Assembly (NCBI RefSeq): GCF_025602895.1
Contig: NW_026516212.1
Coordinates: 496,001 to 560,000 of the forward strand
DNA from: Polychytrium aggregatum
Lineage: Eukaryota > Chytridiomycota > Chytridiomycetes > Polychytriales
Direction of reading: 5' to 3'
Length of the DNA stretch: 64,000 bases
Shown: positions 21,810 to 34,541 of the stretch, piece after piece
Numbering within the stretch: position 1 is the first letter of the stretch
Layout of the letters: each line of letters starts with the position of its first letter
The notes under the pieces: generated by a model
The model's input: only the letters and a program-made list of their open reading frames with translations
Databases searched by the model: none
What the model was told of the DNA's origin: nothing
Position numbers and translations under genes: made by a program

Positions 21810-24030
21810 TTAGTTGGGCCGGATGATGCGGGCCGGGCCGCGGCCAGGCTTGGCAGGCTTGGAAAACGAGCGGGGTGTGCCCGGCTGCGACTCGCTCTTC
21901 GGGGTCGGGGCAAGCTCGCCAAGGATGTACTCGCCGCTGAGCTCATCGCCATCATCGGTCTCGATCTGAGGAGCGTGGTGCAGGGGGTCAACCACCAGGC
22001 CGGGGTGTCGTTTGCGGCATGAGTTGCGTGAAGGCAGGTCTGCCCAATTGTGCTTACCCTCTTGGCGATCTTGAGTTCGTAATCACGCTCAATCATCTCG
22101 TGGGTGGCCTGCAGAGTCGAGCTGTAAAACATGCGGTCCTTGACCTTGGACTTTTGGGGGCAGCTGTAGACGAATGCTGGGACGTGGAAACAACGACAAG
22201 CGACACAACGACACAACAACACAACAACACAGCAACGAACGAGATTTGGTCAGCACTGTAACGACCAGGTAAAGTGCCAGCAGCCCGACATGGATAAGCA
22301 ACAGGGCGCCGCATTTGCATTTGCCACTGGCCGTATCTTCACAACGTTGCTTCTCAGACCAGACAGATTCATACCGATAGCAACGCCCTTGTCAGGCACC
22401 TGGATGCTAATGATAGTATACAGTGGCCTGTCCTTGGGGATGTGGCTGCTGAGCTCGGAGATCGGAATGAGGCCGCTCTGGTGCAGGCCGATGGCTTCGG
22501 CAGCAGTGTCGATCGCCTGGATCAAAGGCAGCGGTAAGTTGTGAGAACAGGCTGGCGCTATGGATGGCAGAGTGTGTATTCGGTGCTGGTGCAGGCACAG
22601 TTGCTTGACCGCCAATGAATGGCCGGGCTGACAATCACACTGGTCTGCCGCAACCCGTAGTGTGCTCACCAGCTGGACATAGTTGACGCGGCCGTCCTTG
22701 AGGTCGCGGAGGGCTTCGAGGGCGCTGTCGGCAACAGGCAAGGCGAGCCCTTTGACCAGCGTCTTTCTGGTCTCGGTGCCAATGTCGACACTAACCTGGT
22801 AGACAAGGCCAAGCGAACACCGCAAACAGAGATCCAGCGTGAGAAGGAATCCGAACAGGAGCATCGACGCCGCCTTCTGCGGAACCACTAGCGACCCGCG
22901 GAATGACTCGCATACGTGGGCCATTGGAGGGAGATGATTCTCACCTCAGCTATCTTGATGTGCTGCATTTCCTGCTCGCGCTCGGTCAGGGGGGCGCTCG
23001 CGTGCTTATGCTGGATATGCTTTCGATATCCTTCAAGAGTCAGCTCGTTCTGGAAGGCAGGCGGAGAGGGCCGCACTCGTCAGCTACAGTGGTTATGTGG
23101 GCCTTGGGCCAAGTCAGCCTCGGTTCGTACCTTGTGGGTGGCATAGATTGAATCGGTAAATGTCGAGTCGCCCAGCTCCTTGGTCAGGGTTGCTCGCGAG
23201 CTTGCATAGAGCATCTTCTGGCGAACCTGTTGCCACGCATTTTGGCAGAACGAGCAAGAAAGCCGACATAAGATGCAAGAAAGCCGACATAAGATGCAAG
23301 AACAAAGATCGCAGCGGCTTATGTCGATGCACATGCAAGCAAGGCCTCTGAACATCATCGCAATCTTGGCATAGATTGAGGCAACTCGACCTCTTCCCTA
23401 TCCAGATCCATATCCAGATCCATGTCGTTTCATAGAGACGTACCGCCGCGTGGTCGGGAACATACGAAAGAACAATCCACTCGGATGCCCCAAGCGCCGT
23501 TTTGGCGTCCAGACGATACAGGATGAAGCACGGGGTCTTGTCCTCAAGCCAGCTTTGGATCTCAGAGAAGCCTGGTGGGCCGCATGGAGGCGGTGTCAGT
23601 TGAGTGCTGTCCATCGACCCTCGCTCGCCGAGTGCGCTTTGATGCAGCTTAGGCTCAACATGCAAGCCTCTTACCCTGCTCCCAAGAAACAGAGACATCG
23701 AGGGTGGCGACGGACTCGAGTTGTTCTGGCGAAAAGCAGAGCTGTCAATGGCAAAGTAGAGCCGACCCCATCCCGGTCGGCAGAGACGATTCCGGCCACC
23801 TTGTCGAGGACTGGGCTTGCAGCAGCATCAGAGCCAGGAGACCCACCGGACTCGATGATGACCTTGATGGCGCGAGCAGATTCCCTCGACGACTCAAAGA
23901 TGGACAGGAGGTTGGCCGTGGCTGGGGTTGCAACGCAGCAAACAGGGAGGGTTGCGAGTGAGTCGGAATGAAAGGCGGGCCAGTGCGTCTGTCTGAAGCC
24001 ATGTCGTTCGGAGGGCTACAAACGCTCCAT
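21810..24030 (-). CDS. TWF1: Twinfilin (two ADF-homology domains)
   Basis: Actin-monomer-binding and filament-capping protein made of two cofilin folds. Exons deduced (-): a short first exon near 24030, 23921-23847, 23725 to about 23681, about 23572-23444, 23226-23131, 23049-22945, 22795-22670, 22516-22375, 22176-22058 and 21965-21810; phases agree after the first exon. Landmarks in order: NLLSIFESSRESARAIKVIIES, ESVATLDVSVSWEQ, DKTPCFILYRLD and PDHAAVRQKMLYASSRATL (end of ADF-1, nearly the fungal consensus), linker LEGYRKHIQHK...LTEREQEM, then VDIGTETRK and GLALPVADSALEALRDLKDG of ADF-2, IPKDRPLYTI, FVYSCPQKSKVKDRMFYSS. The C-terminus is GELSGEYIL-like followed by a Pro/Ser/Arg tail (ARIIRPN), where capping protein-binding tails are found in the family. 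Total about 330 residues, usual length. The first-exon ATG (giving MEP-) depends on a weak donor and is uncertain. Confidence 0.87.
23254..23295. repeat. 21-nt tandem duplication in a twinfilin intron
   Basis: Unit gcaagaaagccgacataagat repeated twice without gap inside the intron between 23226 and 23444. Another short repeat (atccagatccat) lies at about 23400-23424 in the same intron. Confidence 0.75.
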
Positions 24031-24433
24031 GCTCCATCGGTTGGTGCTCGATGGTCGATGGTCGACGGTCGATGGCCAGAGCAAGATCCTGGATGGCCGC
24101 CCGTGGTGCAGCAGCAGCGACCCGGATCCCGCACAAAGCCATCGGCATGCTCAAGCGTGCTGCAGAGGCCTACGCTTGATTCCGCTTTGGTGGGACATTC
24201 TTCAGGTGTGTGTCGACGGCGGGTGCGAGAGAGGACGAGGCTGTGGCCGGGTTGGGAGATGCTGGCCAAAGAGCAGGGGGGGATTTGGGCGCGAAACCAG
24301 GGCAGTTCTGACGGGGGCGCATCCGCTGCTTGCCCTCCAACAGCTTTCGCAGAGACGCCGCGATCGACGTCTGGCAATACCCGGCTCTGAGAACCCCGAG
24401 AAGCCCATCGGTCGCAGCCAGGCGAGATACACC
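24031..24433. promoter_or_regulatory. Head-to-head promoter region twinfilin / IFT144
   Basis: Roughly 400 nt between two divergent starts. It includes a ggtcgat-type triplication near 24046-24074. I looked for an RFX X-box (GTNRCC-N0-3-RGYAAC), expected at ciliary genes of many eukaryotes, and did not find a convincing one. Confidence 0.45.
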
Positions 24434-27400
24434 ATGTCGCTGAAGGTGAGGCCGCTCTGGCAATCCACGCGTTGGGGTCGAGGTGTCTTGGGACTACAGG
24501 CTCGCTTGAGTGCTGTGAGCCAACACGATACCGCTTGGCGGTGCTCGGCTCCTGGCTCGTATGTACACCGATGCCCGGAGCTGATGTTATCGGCATCCCC
24601 CGATACTCGCAGCGTGTTTTCTCGATCAGTCCTCAGCAGCACGGCACCGGCAAAATCAGCTTTGAATGGCAGAACAGGATCGGCCAGTTCATGGCATCGG
24701 TCGGGTACGTTCCTGCTGGCTCTTGAACATGCTCGCATCGGAACACCCGTCTCTGGCTCGGCCCGCATGCTGCTCACTGCTGACGCTATGGTCGCCACTG
24801 GCAGGTCCAACAACTCGCTCTACGTCTTCAACCGACACGGCGAACTGATCGACGCGCTGGGTCTTCAGGGGTAAGTCCGCTCGCAAGCCCACCAGGCAAT
24901 CATCCAGAGCTGCCGGATCCATCGACCAATGCGGCCATGCTCATGTGCTCCACCCAAATCCACCAGCGAATGCGTTGGGCTCGAATGGACCGACGAAGGA
25001 GATCTCCTCGCCGTCGCCCAGGGGCAGACCGGCGTCCTGCTCCTCTGGGATGCCAACACACGAAAAGTCACCACCCAGCTTGAAACGAGCATGAAGGGCA
25101 TCAACATACTCAAGTGGTCTCGATCCGGAGACGTCGTACGTATCGCTGAACCAGCATGGCTGGGCGATATGTGCGTCCTGTGCCGTGCAACGATGGCATT
25201 GCAACGTCTTTGAGCCTGATGTGCACCCCCTGACTCTGTATGCGAATCTCCCAGCTGGCCACCGGAACCAACAAAGGGAATCTGCTTCTCTACGACCGCC
25301 GGAGTGGCAAGAAGATTCCGATTCTCGGCAAACACACAAGGTGCATCACGACAGCTGCATGGAGCAGCGACAGCATCCTCGCGTGCGGATCCGAAGACAA
25401 GACAGTAAGGCTACTCGTCACTTTCCGATGGATGTGCTGCAAGGGAAAGTGCGAGCCGGCAGCTTGGATTGAGTGTCCTATTGCCTTGCACGATGGCAGC
25501 ATGACCGAGTGCGTGATAGCCATGTGCGAGAATTGATACGACCTGGCCGCCCGCCCCACCTCGTCTCAGTTTACACTCTCCAACATTGATGGAGACACTA
25601 TCCTGCAAGTGTCGATCAAAGACATTCCGACGCAGATGAAGGTGAGTTCAGTGACGGGCGTGCGTTTCTGTCCTATTGCCAAGGCACACGGCACAGCTCT
25701 GCGCTGCAACCTCAGGAGTGGTCGTGTGCATGAGCGCCATCATATTTGCAAACGCCGATTGAGACTGGTCGTACGACGTTTTCCTCTCAGTGGTCCTTTA
25801 TGAAAACGGGCAGCAACATGGTTGAGCCGGTCCTGTCGATGGTCCTGGGCGAAAAGACCCTCTATTTTCACAGCATGAGAACCCCCGAGTCGCCAATCGA
25901 ACTGGCCTTCCAGAGCAAATACGGAAGCATCGTGGCCTATCAGTGGTTTGGCGAGGGCTACTTGGCGATTGGTTTCTCCTCAGGATACTTTGTCGTGGTC
26001 TCGACAAGTAAGCTGATCGTCCCTGTGATAAAATGTGCACCGGGCCGGGGATCGATGGGAATCGATGGGAATCGAGGATTGTCATGGATGTGCAGAGAAA
26101 GGGACAGAGAGACTGACAGAGATGCTGCAATGTCCGACGCCTCAGGCATCAACGAGATTGGACAGGAGCTGTTCCAAGCCCGGGACCACAAAGACATCCT
26201 GAGCGACATATTTGTGTCGCCGTCGCTGGGCAAGCTGGCGACCTGCGGCGACAACTGCATCAAGATTCACGATCTCATGGATCCCAAGGACATCTATGCC
26301 ATCATTTCTCTGGATGAAGATCGCGGACAGCTGGATCATCTCCGGTGGTCCGATGATGGGCAGTTTGTCTCTGTCAGCACAAAGACGTAAGAGTGTTCAG
26401 GGACAGTTGGATCTGCGGGATGCGAAGTTGACGGCGATCGATGGGTCGAAACTTGGAAATCGTATCTGTAAAGCTGGACCGGTGCGCCTCCTTGCCCACA
26501 AACTTGGGGCTGACACAGCCACTTTGTCTTTCAGAGGCTCAATCCACAATTTCCTTGCAAAGTTGCCCATGCTCAGCAGCATCTGCGATACGAGCGTGGT
26601 AGGTTGGAGATCATGGAAGCGGTCGAGGGAATAACTCCCTGAAACCAAAGTGTGACTGCCGTACTGAAAAGACATGCACTCGATATCGTCGATGCTGCCA
26701 GATGTACTTGACCGGGCTGCTGGAAGTCACGATCAGCGACCAATCCAAGATTACGGCACCCAAGCCAGGCATCGGCCCCGCCGACATTGTCTTCAAACAA
26801 GAGATTCCGGTGGAGCCGACCGTCTTGGCGCTCGGTCCTGGCCATGTGAGTATTGTAGCGTCTCGGACGTTTGGACGCATGGGCGCCATGATGAAGACGT
26901 GTGGCAAGAGCCGCGGCACATCGGGCAGTGTGGTGTGTCGCAAGTGGACAGTCTGGTTGATTATTTGTTACGCCGAGTCCAGATGGCCGTTGGGATGAAC
27001 AACCGCTGCTGGTTCTATGCCCTCAAGGCAGCCATGCAGAGCCCCCCGATTCCGCTGACCACCAAGCGTCCCTCGCAAGTTGGAGATCGCTCTGGGGACC
27101 GTAGTTTGTACAAGGTAGATGATCTGGATCGGCAAGCTATCGATATTGAGGGACGGGAATGTGCAAGCGAGAAACACGAGGAGCGTGTATACTCAGCCCA
27201 GGCGACTCACATGCCTATCCAGCGGCTATATGGAGACCCTTGCGAAGCCAGACTAGATCCAGCATTGGAATGTGTCGTGTGGAGCCGAGTGGAACGTTTT
27301 TGGACACTGGTGCTGGTTTTACCCACGCAAAGTCCACGGATCACAGGAGTATCTGGCCTCCATCAAGAACCTCTGCCTCAACAACCGCTATTGCGCTGCA

Positions 27401-30400
27401 ACTCTCTCTGATGGTTGCTTGCACATACACTCGATCGAAAACGACGGCTCGTCGCTCGACAGTAAGTTTGTTGTTGCGCGCAGGCTGTCAGGCGCATCGA
27501 AGTTGGCGATAACATCTGCTCCGAATCTCGTGTGCCGGCGCTGATGTAGCTCTGAAGGTGCTCCCGGAGAAGGAATTCATCCGCAAGGCCTCTTCCGAGG
27601 TCCCGCTGGCAGTGACTTGCGCTGCAATCACCCACGATTTTATCGTCTATGGAACCAACAACGGACTGATCCACCACTACTCCAACGACGACTGGGTTCT
27701 GGTCAACGAGATCAAACACAAGGTCGGTACATGGGCCCTGCGATGCTGATGCTGTGATGCTGTAAATGGGGCGAGATCATAGTCGAAAAGGAACCAGGTG
27801 ACAAGTCCCTTTGGATGCGCCGTTTATACCCTCACTACCTTCCTTTTCGACTGCCAGAAACCCATCCAAGCCATCTACCCTTGTCCTCGAGGTGGAACCA
27901 GGATGCTCTTCAGGGACGACGACAACGATCTATTTGTGCTCAGTCCGACGTCAGATGCCTTCCTTCAGATCCCTGGTATAGCAGGTACTGTTGTCAAACA
28001 GCGACGCTCTGCACACAGTCTCTCGCAGAAAATCGCATCCCCAAGCGACTGCCCAGATCAGGAAGCAGGACCTGGGGCGTGACGATCGACTGATGCAGGC
28101 GAATCCCATCCAATTCAATCCCATCCAATTCGATCCCGTCCGATTCAATCTACAGCCAACAATCGAGGTATCCTGTGGGAGTGCGGTGCGCCGTCCAAAT
28201 ATCAAATCTTTGTCTCCTGGGACGACGACTTTATCACAACGTTTGCATACAACCCATTCACGCTCAAAGGCCAAGCCTGCATTTCACTCGGGACCACACG
28301 GCTTCCCTTTGGGCTCAAGCCTCTACTGCTCCTCAACGGAGCTCTGACGTGCCAGACACAAGGCGGGAAGCTCACAGTCGTCAACCTGGCAACACACGAG
28401 CTTATCGCTGGTATCCAAGGGTTTCCGGAAGAGGAGCAGGGCAAGGCGCTGCAACTTTACTATATGTTGGGCAAGCAGCAGGGTGAGGCTCTGGCGAGTA
28501 ACTCGGGCTCTGCCCTCTTGCGATGCACACGTCGCCTTGGAACGATGCAGTCTGCCGATCTCTCTCTGATTCACCCGTGTCTGCGACAGAGATTTGGTCC
28601 AATCTGTCAAACATCCCATCTCCAAGGGCGTGGAAGATGCTGGCAGAGTCGATGCTCCATGTCCTTGACATCCAGACAGCAACACGAGTGTATCGGCAAA
28701 AGCTGCATGACGCGGGGATGGTCACGACCCTGAACCGCATTTCCGAATACGAGGACAAGAACTTGCTGGCCGGACACATATGCGTAGCTTTGCGCATGCA
28801 TGGCATGGCGCAGGTAGGCACGTTTATGCTCTAGTTGCCACGAAATGCTGGTGCAACTGCATTGAGCCACGGATTTCTCAGCGCTCACAGGGAGTCATCC
28901 ATGGACTTGGATGTCGAACTGCGTGCTTGTGGAGGCAAGAGCGGCGAGTCCATCTGAAACATATTGTGACCAGAGGCACAGCTATGAATAACACCCTCGA
29001 CTCGCAGGAGTTTTTCCTGGCCAGCTCATACCCACAGGCAGCGCTGGAGCTGAGGAGAAATCTGTTGCAGTGGGACCAGGCCATGAACTTGGCGACCAAG
29101 CTGGCGCCGCACGAGATCACGACGATCGCAAAGGAATATGCCCAGCAGCTTGAGTTTAATGGTAAAGGGCCAGTTTGCATGCTAGTTCAGTCGGCATGCG
29201 TCACAAATGCTTGATTTTGGGATGGGTTGTGGAGATGATTCGATTGAAGTCGACATGGATGGCATCTAGTTACAGAAGCGCGTGGCACTGACGACAAGCC
29301 GCGGTCGATCTTGTAGGAAAGTACCCGGAAGCTCATCAGATGTACCAAAAGGCGCTCGAGTCTGCTGCAGAGTTTGCCGGACCCAACGAAGTTCAGATGG
29401 AGCACCAGATCCATTGCACATATGGTCTGATTCGGATGACCTTTTGCCTCGGCGACATTTTGCGAGGCATGAAAATGCTGGCAGAGGTCAAAGATCGCCA
29501 GCTGTTGTACGACTGCGGCATGATTCTTGAGAATCTCAAGCAGTGGGTAGAAGCCGGAATGCTCTACGAGCGATCGCAGTACTGGGAAAAGGCCGCTGAA
29601 GTGTATATCAAAGGTGAGCTTCTCGACGGCGGTGGCCGCGGTTGCGGTGGCTATGGTGGCGGTTGTTGCTTTGGAGGATACTGCACCCCATGAGTCTCAG
29701 CAGCGCAACATATCCCGATGGATACGGAAATGCCCATGCCCCCACTCGACACTGACGCTTCTGGCAACGCTTCTGACAGCCAAGAGCTGGAACAAGGTCG
29801 GAAACCTCCTGGGCTTCATCCACACTCCCAAGATCCACATCCAGTATGCGCGGTCCAAAGAAGGTGTGCCCATGACCCCGCCCTGATGATTGTATGCCAT
29901 AGTGCGTCGGTGGTCCAGAACAGGGACCCATGCGGAAACTGACCTTCCACTTCCCCATCAGCCGAGGGCAGGTACGAAGAAGCGGCACGCGCCTACGAAA
30001 AGGCCAAAGACTGGGATAACGTCGTGAGGTTGTTTGTCGAGCAGCTCAAGAATATTGACGGGGTGAGTAGTTCAAAGGGATGGCGGCTGTCATTGGCGTC
30101 TGAAAATAACTCATGGCGTCTGGCTGCCGAATAAGTAACCCCGTTGATGCACTCATACACACCTCAGGCTGTTTCGATCGTCCGAAACACGCGCTCCCGC
30201 GAGTCGGCCAAGCTGGTGGCAAAGTTTTTCCAATCAATCAAGGACTACAAGTCGGTTGTCGAGTTTTATCTTGTCTCTGGGATGCAAACCGAGGCATTCG
30301 AGCTGGCACAGCAGCATGATGTCATGGACCATTACGCCGAGCTCGTGAAGGACGATGCCACGGCCGAGATGCGTAAGCCTCTGATGCGTGATTTGGACAG

Positions 30401-32607
30401 AGATACAGAGGGTCGATGCACCATGAGCCGGACTTGATGGCGAGAACGATTTTGAGCGGCGTGACTGGGTGTTGGCAGAACTCAGCGCTTCCAATCCAAT
30501 CTCACCACATCCCCCCACCGCCACAGTGATGAACATCGCCGCCTACTTTGAGAGCAAGGGCCAGCTCCTGAGTGCCGGCAAGTACTATTTGCAGGCCGGC
30601 AACTACTCCAAGGCGATGAAGATGTTCCTGGAGAGCCCCTCCGAGGACGGCGTGTCGGTCGACTATGCCATCCAGACCGTCGGTGTTGCCAAAAGCGACC
30701 TGCTGACTCACCAGCTCATCGACTTTTTGATGGGCGAAACCGATGGCGTACCCAAGGTCAGGCAGGAGCAGAGTGGACGGGTTGGCCAACAATCGGCAAT
30801 CTGTGGGGCGTGGGACCGGCGTAGTGGATGTTGCTGACCCGGACTGGTGTACACGACTGTGCTGACCCGGGCTTGTCGCTCACAGGACGCCAAGTACATC
30901 TTCAAGCTGTACATGTCTCTGGGACAGTTCAAAGAGGCCGCTCGCACAGCCATCATCATTGCACGTGAGGAGCAAACCCTGGGTAAGAACGCCTGTCTTG
31001 CATCTGAGGCGACGGATTGAGCTTGGGGTTGCGCTTGGGGTTGCGCTTGGGGTTGAGCTTGGGGTTGAGCTTGGGGTCGAGCTTGTAGTTGGGCTGACAA
31101 AGGAATCGACTTGCTCGTGCTTCTTGTAGGCAACTACCGAGCAGCACACGACTTGCTGCTGGACAACTTTAGGCAGCTCAAGCTGACGAAAACCAGGGTG
31201 CCGTCAGAGATCGAGCGCATGCTGATGATTCTACACAGCTATATTCTCGTAAAGGTATGAGCGGGGCTGCTTGCAGCAAAGCCTGGCTGGTTCCGCAGGA
31301 GTTACTTGCTGAAGCAAGCCAAGAAAGTGACGAAGGGATGCGCAAATGCGCAAGGTGTTGGCTTGATGGCATATTGCGCAAGAGTACGATGGGTGTCGCA
31401 GTGCCACGGCTGTGGGACCGCTCGTTGACCAGGCTTTGACGCTCGCAGACGCTGGTCAAACTCGGCGACCACACCAAGGCAGCCAGGATGCTGATCCGGG
31501 TATCCAACAACATCAGCAAGTTTCCGGCGCACGTCGTCCCGATCTTGACGTCGACGGTGATCGAATGCCAGCGCGCCGGTCTGAAGAAGGAGGCTTTTGA
31601 GTTTGCAGCGATGCTGATGCGCCGCGAGTACCGCCAGAAGGTGGATGCCAAGTACAAGAAGAAGATCGAGCAGATCATCAGGCAAGAGGGGAAGCCGTGC
31701 GAGGCGAGAGCTGGTGTGCACGATGGCATGACCGGGCTCTGTCGACCGCTGGAGTCGAGAGCACGACCCGCTGCCAAGTGCTGCCAAGTGCTGTCGTGGA
31801 CTCGTACTGTTCTGATCTGGCGTAATGCTGCATGGATGCCCAATATGACAGACGACCGGAGAAGGACGAAAGCATCGAAGAAACAAGCACGCCGTGCCCG
31901 TTCTGCTCCAATCCAGTGCCCGAGTCTGTGCTGGACTGCATCGAATGCAAGAACCATCTCCCGTACTGCATCGCAACGGTGAGTCCGTGTGCGCTCGCAG
32001 CCGGTGCTGCTGTCGTGGTGGTGGTGGTGATGGTGGTGGTGTTGGTGGTGGTGGTGACGAAGCAGCCATCCGCCCGGTCTGGGAACTGATTCAGAAGCCC
32101 GCTTGACAGGGGCGACACATGGTGGCATCGGACTGGAGCCAGTGCCCGCGATGCGAGTTCCCGGCGCTGTTTTCCGAATTCGTGGATCTGGTCGGGAGAA
32201 CGGGGCTCTGTCCGATGTGTTCGAACGAGATCAGTGCCGAGTCGATTCGTCAGGCCGGCACTGTGCCCAAGGAGTTCAGCCGCGAGAGCCTGGCATCCGA
32301 GTCTCGGGCGGACGACGATGCAGATGATGGCCCGTCGACGAAGAGCGCAAGCGGGCTGGATGATACCGGAAACTCGGTCGGCACGAACGCCAACACCTCG
32401 ATGGAGCACATCAAGCCCGAGGGTGTGCAAGGCGACCGGGGCTTGACCAAGCCGACGGATGCGATGCTCGTCGGCACCGGAAAGGCGATGGGGCTGGGCG
32501 GGCTGCAGGGATATGCCGGTGCGGGTGCCGAGCTGATGGCAGACGGAGCCAAGTCGCCGCCGATGCCGGCGGTTGCCAGGGCCGCAGCTATCGACGGGTT
32601 TCAGTGA
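24434..32607 (+). CDS. IFT144: Intraflagellar transport protein IFT144 (WDR19)
   Basis: About 27 exons: 24434-24445, 24613-24704, 24805-24870, 24967-25135, 25255-25404, 25570-25641, 25791-26007, 26146-26386, 26535-26598, 26702-26845, 26993 to about 27110, 27333-27461, 27550-27722, 27858-27975, 28156-28482, 28590-28813, 29008-29161, 29317-29613, 29780-29863, 29962-30062, 30168-30372, 30527-30756, 30886-30982, 31130-31254, 31449-31681, 31852-31978, 32110-32607. About 1490 residues. Component of IFT complex A, which drives retrograde transport in flagella. Colinear with animal WDR19 from the start (MSLKRVFSI) through two N-terminal WD40 propellers ([48 protein letters not shown]) and TPR-like helices ([38 protein letters not shown]) to zinc-ribbon cysteine pairs CPFC, CIEC, CPRC and CPMC. 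Beyond these it has a C-terminal extension of about 110 residues rich in Asp, Ser and Gly. The intron after 31681 begins with GC, not GT. The 26993 exon's donor is uncertain. Confidence 0.93.
31021..31083. repeat. 12-nt minisatellite in an IFT144 intron
   Basis: About five copies of gcttggggttgm (m = c or a) inside intron 30983-31129. Confidence 0.8.
32013..32056. repeat. GGT-rich microsatellite in an IFT144 intron
   Basis: Interrupted (GGT)n run in the last IFT144 intron (31979-32109). Confidence 0.8.
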
Positions 32608-34541
32608 GCCGGATGCGGCGAGGGAGGAGGCGGTTTGAATCAATGGACTGGCCCAGAGCAGCAACAATAGAACCGTTGCGCCAAGTGCTGACCATGGAGA
32701 GCGATGATCGACATGGTCGGACGAGACCAGATGGACCGCACCCCTGGCGCCCGGTGCTGGGGTGGCTCCAGACAGCTCGGGGGAACCGCAGAAGGGCAGC
32801 TCTTGCTTCGGGTGGAGACAAGACCATCCTTGCGATGAAGATCTGCCGTGCTCGCGATCCTGCACAGGCAGATGGGTTTGTACCGTCGCGCGAGCAGAGC
32901 GAGGCGCACCACCGAGCTGTATCGCCGAGCGGGCAGATCCGATCGTGTGCGGCCAGGAAGATTGGGGCTGAAGGCCGCGATGACACACGCACATGCCCCA
33001 AGCGCACAGAGGAGTCGGCCAACAAGGACGGAGAGCGAGACGCATCCAGTGCACTGCAGATGCGATGGAGTTGATATATCGGATGCACTTGACACCATGG
33101 GCACACTTGACATGCCTGACATTGACGGTATACTTGACATCATTGGCATCATTGGTATACTTGACATACTTGACAGGACCGATGCATTGAACATTGGACA
33201 CATCCGATGCGCCTGGTGCATTCGGCACCTGCCACACACAGTGCTCTCGGTGCAGTCCCCGCACTCGCAGCAACTCTGCTGGTGCGCCGCGGCCCCGCGC
33301 CAGAGGAGCCCTTGTCGCCAGAATGCGTCTGCACCACATCCGTGCAGCAAAGCGCCGTCGGTCGTGTGGCTCGCCAGCCCGCAGACAAATGTCCTACAAA
33401 CATTCGCGGCGGGAGGCGCTATCTCCAGCGAGCGCTCCAGCGAGCGCTCCGGCGAGCCCCGTGATGGGCCGGAGCAACCGAGGCGTCGCTTGCCGGGAGC
33501 CGCCTTGGCGGCCTGTGCGCCGGGGGGGAAAGCAAGGCGGGAATGGGTCTGTGCCTTGTCTGGGTCGGCTGGCCAGCGCCGCCTGCCGTTGGTGTGCTGT
33601 TGTAAATCTTGTTGCAGCTGTCGTTGCAGATGGTGTAAATGTTGTGACCGCTGTGACTGTTGCTTGCGATTGTTTGTGGCCAGTACCACGGTTGATATCG
33701 TCGCCGATGCATTACACAGTCGGCTCTGTCCTGTCGCCGGTAGTCACTCTGCGCTATCATGTTTACGATGTTTTGCTCGACTCGCAGTCTCCGTCTCCGT
33801 CCCGTCTGCTATCCCGCACCACGGTACTCGCTGCTGCTGCTGCCCCGAGATCCGCACCGGGCCCTCGTCCTGCATCCCGGCAGCGACAGACCAGTCGTCT
33901 TCGTCCTGCTGCTCGCCGTCCGCGGCGCCCAAACCACTCCCGCCACCGATATCCATTCGCGTCGATTCACACGCCCTGTCTGCTCGCCCATGCGCCTCGT
34001 TGTTTAGCAACCACACGGCCATGCTGATGCGTTATGTCGTCCGCGGCAAAGGCAATGTGGCCGCCGCCTCCATGGCCAACAGGACAGGAGCTCGAGATGG
34101 CCCTTGCGCTCCGGCGCCATGTCGCCTTGTTGGCCCAGGCATCTTTCTTTGCCTCCTCGCCAACGCACGGATCGTGATCGTGTCCGTGTGCGCCGCTGAC
34201 CTCTTGCTTGCCCTGCTCCTGTCGCCCCTGCCCGTCCCAGCCGAGGTCGTCGCTGGCCACGGCAAAAAAGCGCATATATCCGGCGGCCTGCAGTGCCGGC
34301 CCGTGCTCTTCGCCGTCTTATCGCATTCGCTTGTCTATCCGTCTGTCCGCCGTGTCTGCTCCACATTGCTCTGCGTTGCCAGCGCCCATAGCCCTCCCGT
34401 TCCCACCCGGCTCTGCACTTCCGTCTGCTTCCCCACGCAGCCAGATCGGCCCTGTTCTCTTGGCCATTCCCAGTTTCGAGCCCCATCCCATCGGTCTCAT
34501 AGCCCACCTCACCCGCTGCCTGTCCCTTCTCGCTCGCCATC
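32608..34541. other. Long intergenic region with spurious open frames
   Basis: 1.9 kb between IFT144 and the arrestin-SH3 gene. Long frames are open on both strands (over 500 codons), but their translations are Cys/Ser/Arg-rich and have no domain. It holds an imperfect cttgacat/attggcatc repeat at about 33087-33180 and tgt/tgc triplet runs near 33595-33665. The promoter of the downstream gene should be in the last few hundred bases. Confidence 0.5.
33087..33180. repeat. Imperfect cttgacat tandem array
   Basis: Repeated cttgaca and attggcatc words over about 90 nt; the array lies in an otherwise featureless intergenic stretch. Confidence 0.6.

Noticed and set aside
24031-24433. RFX X-box upstream of IFT144
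   Set aside because: No sequence matching the X-box consensus on either strand.
33087-33180. CRISPR-like array
   Set aside because: Repeats are 8-9 nt, degenerate and without spacers; this is an ordinary eukaryotic microsatellite-type array.
31678-33339. 553-codon open frame on the - strand
   Set aside because: Antisense to the last IFT144 exons, with no domain; long stop-free frames are common in this GC-rich DNA.
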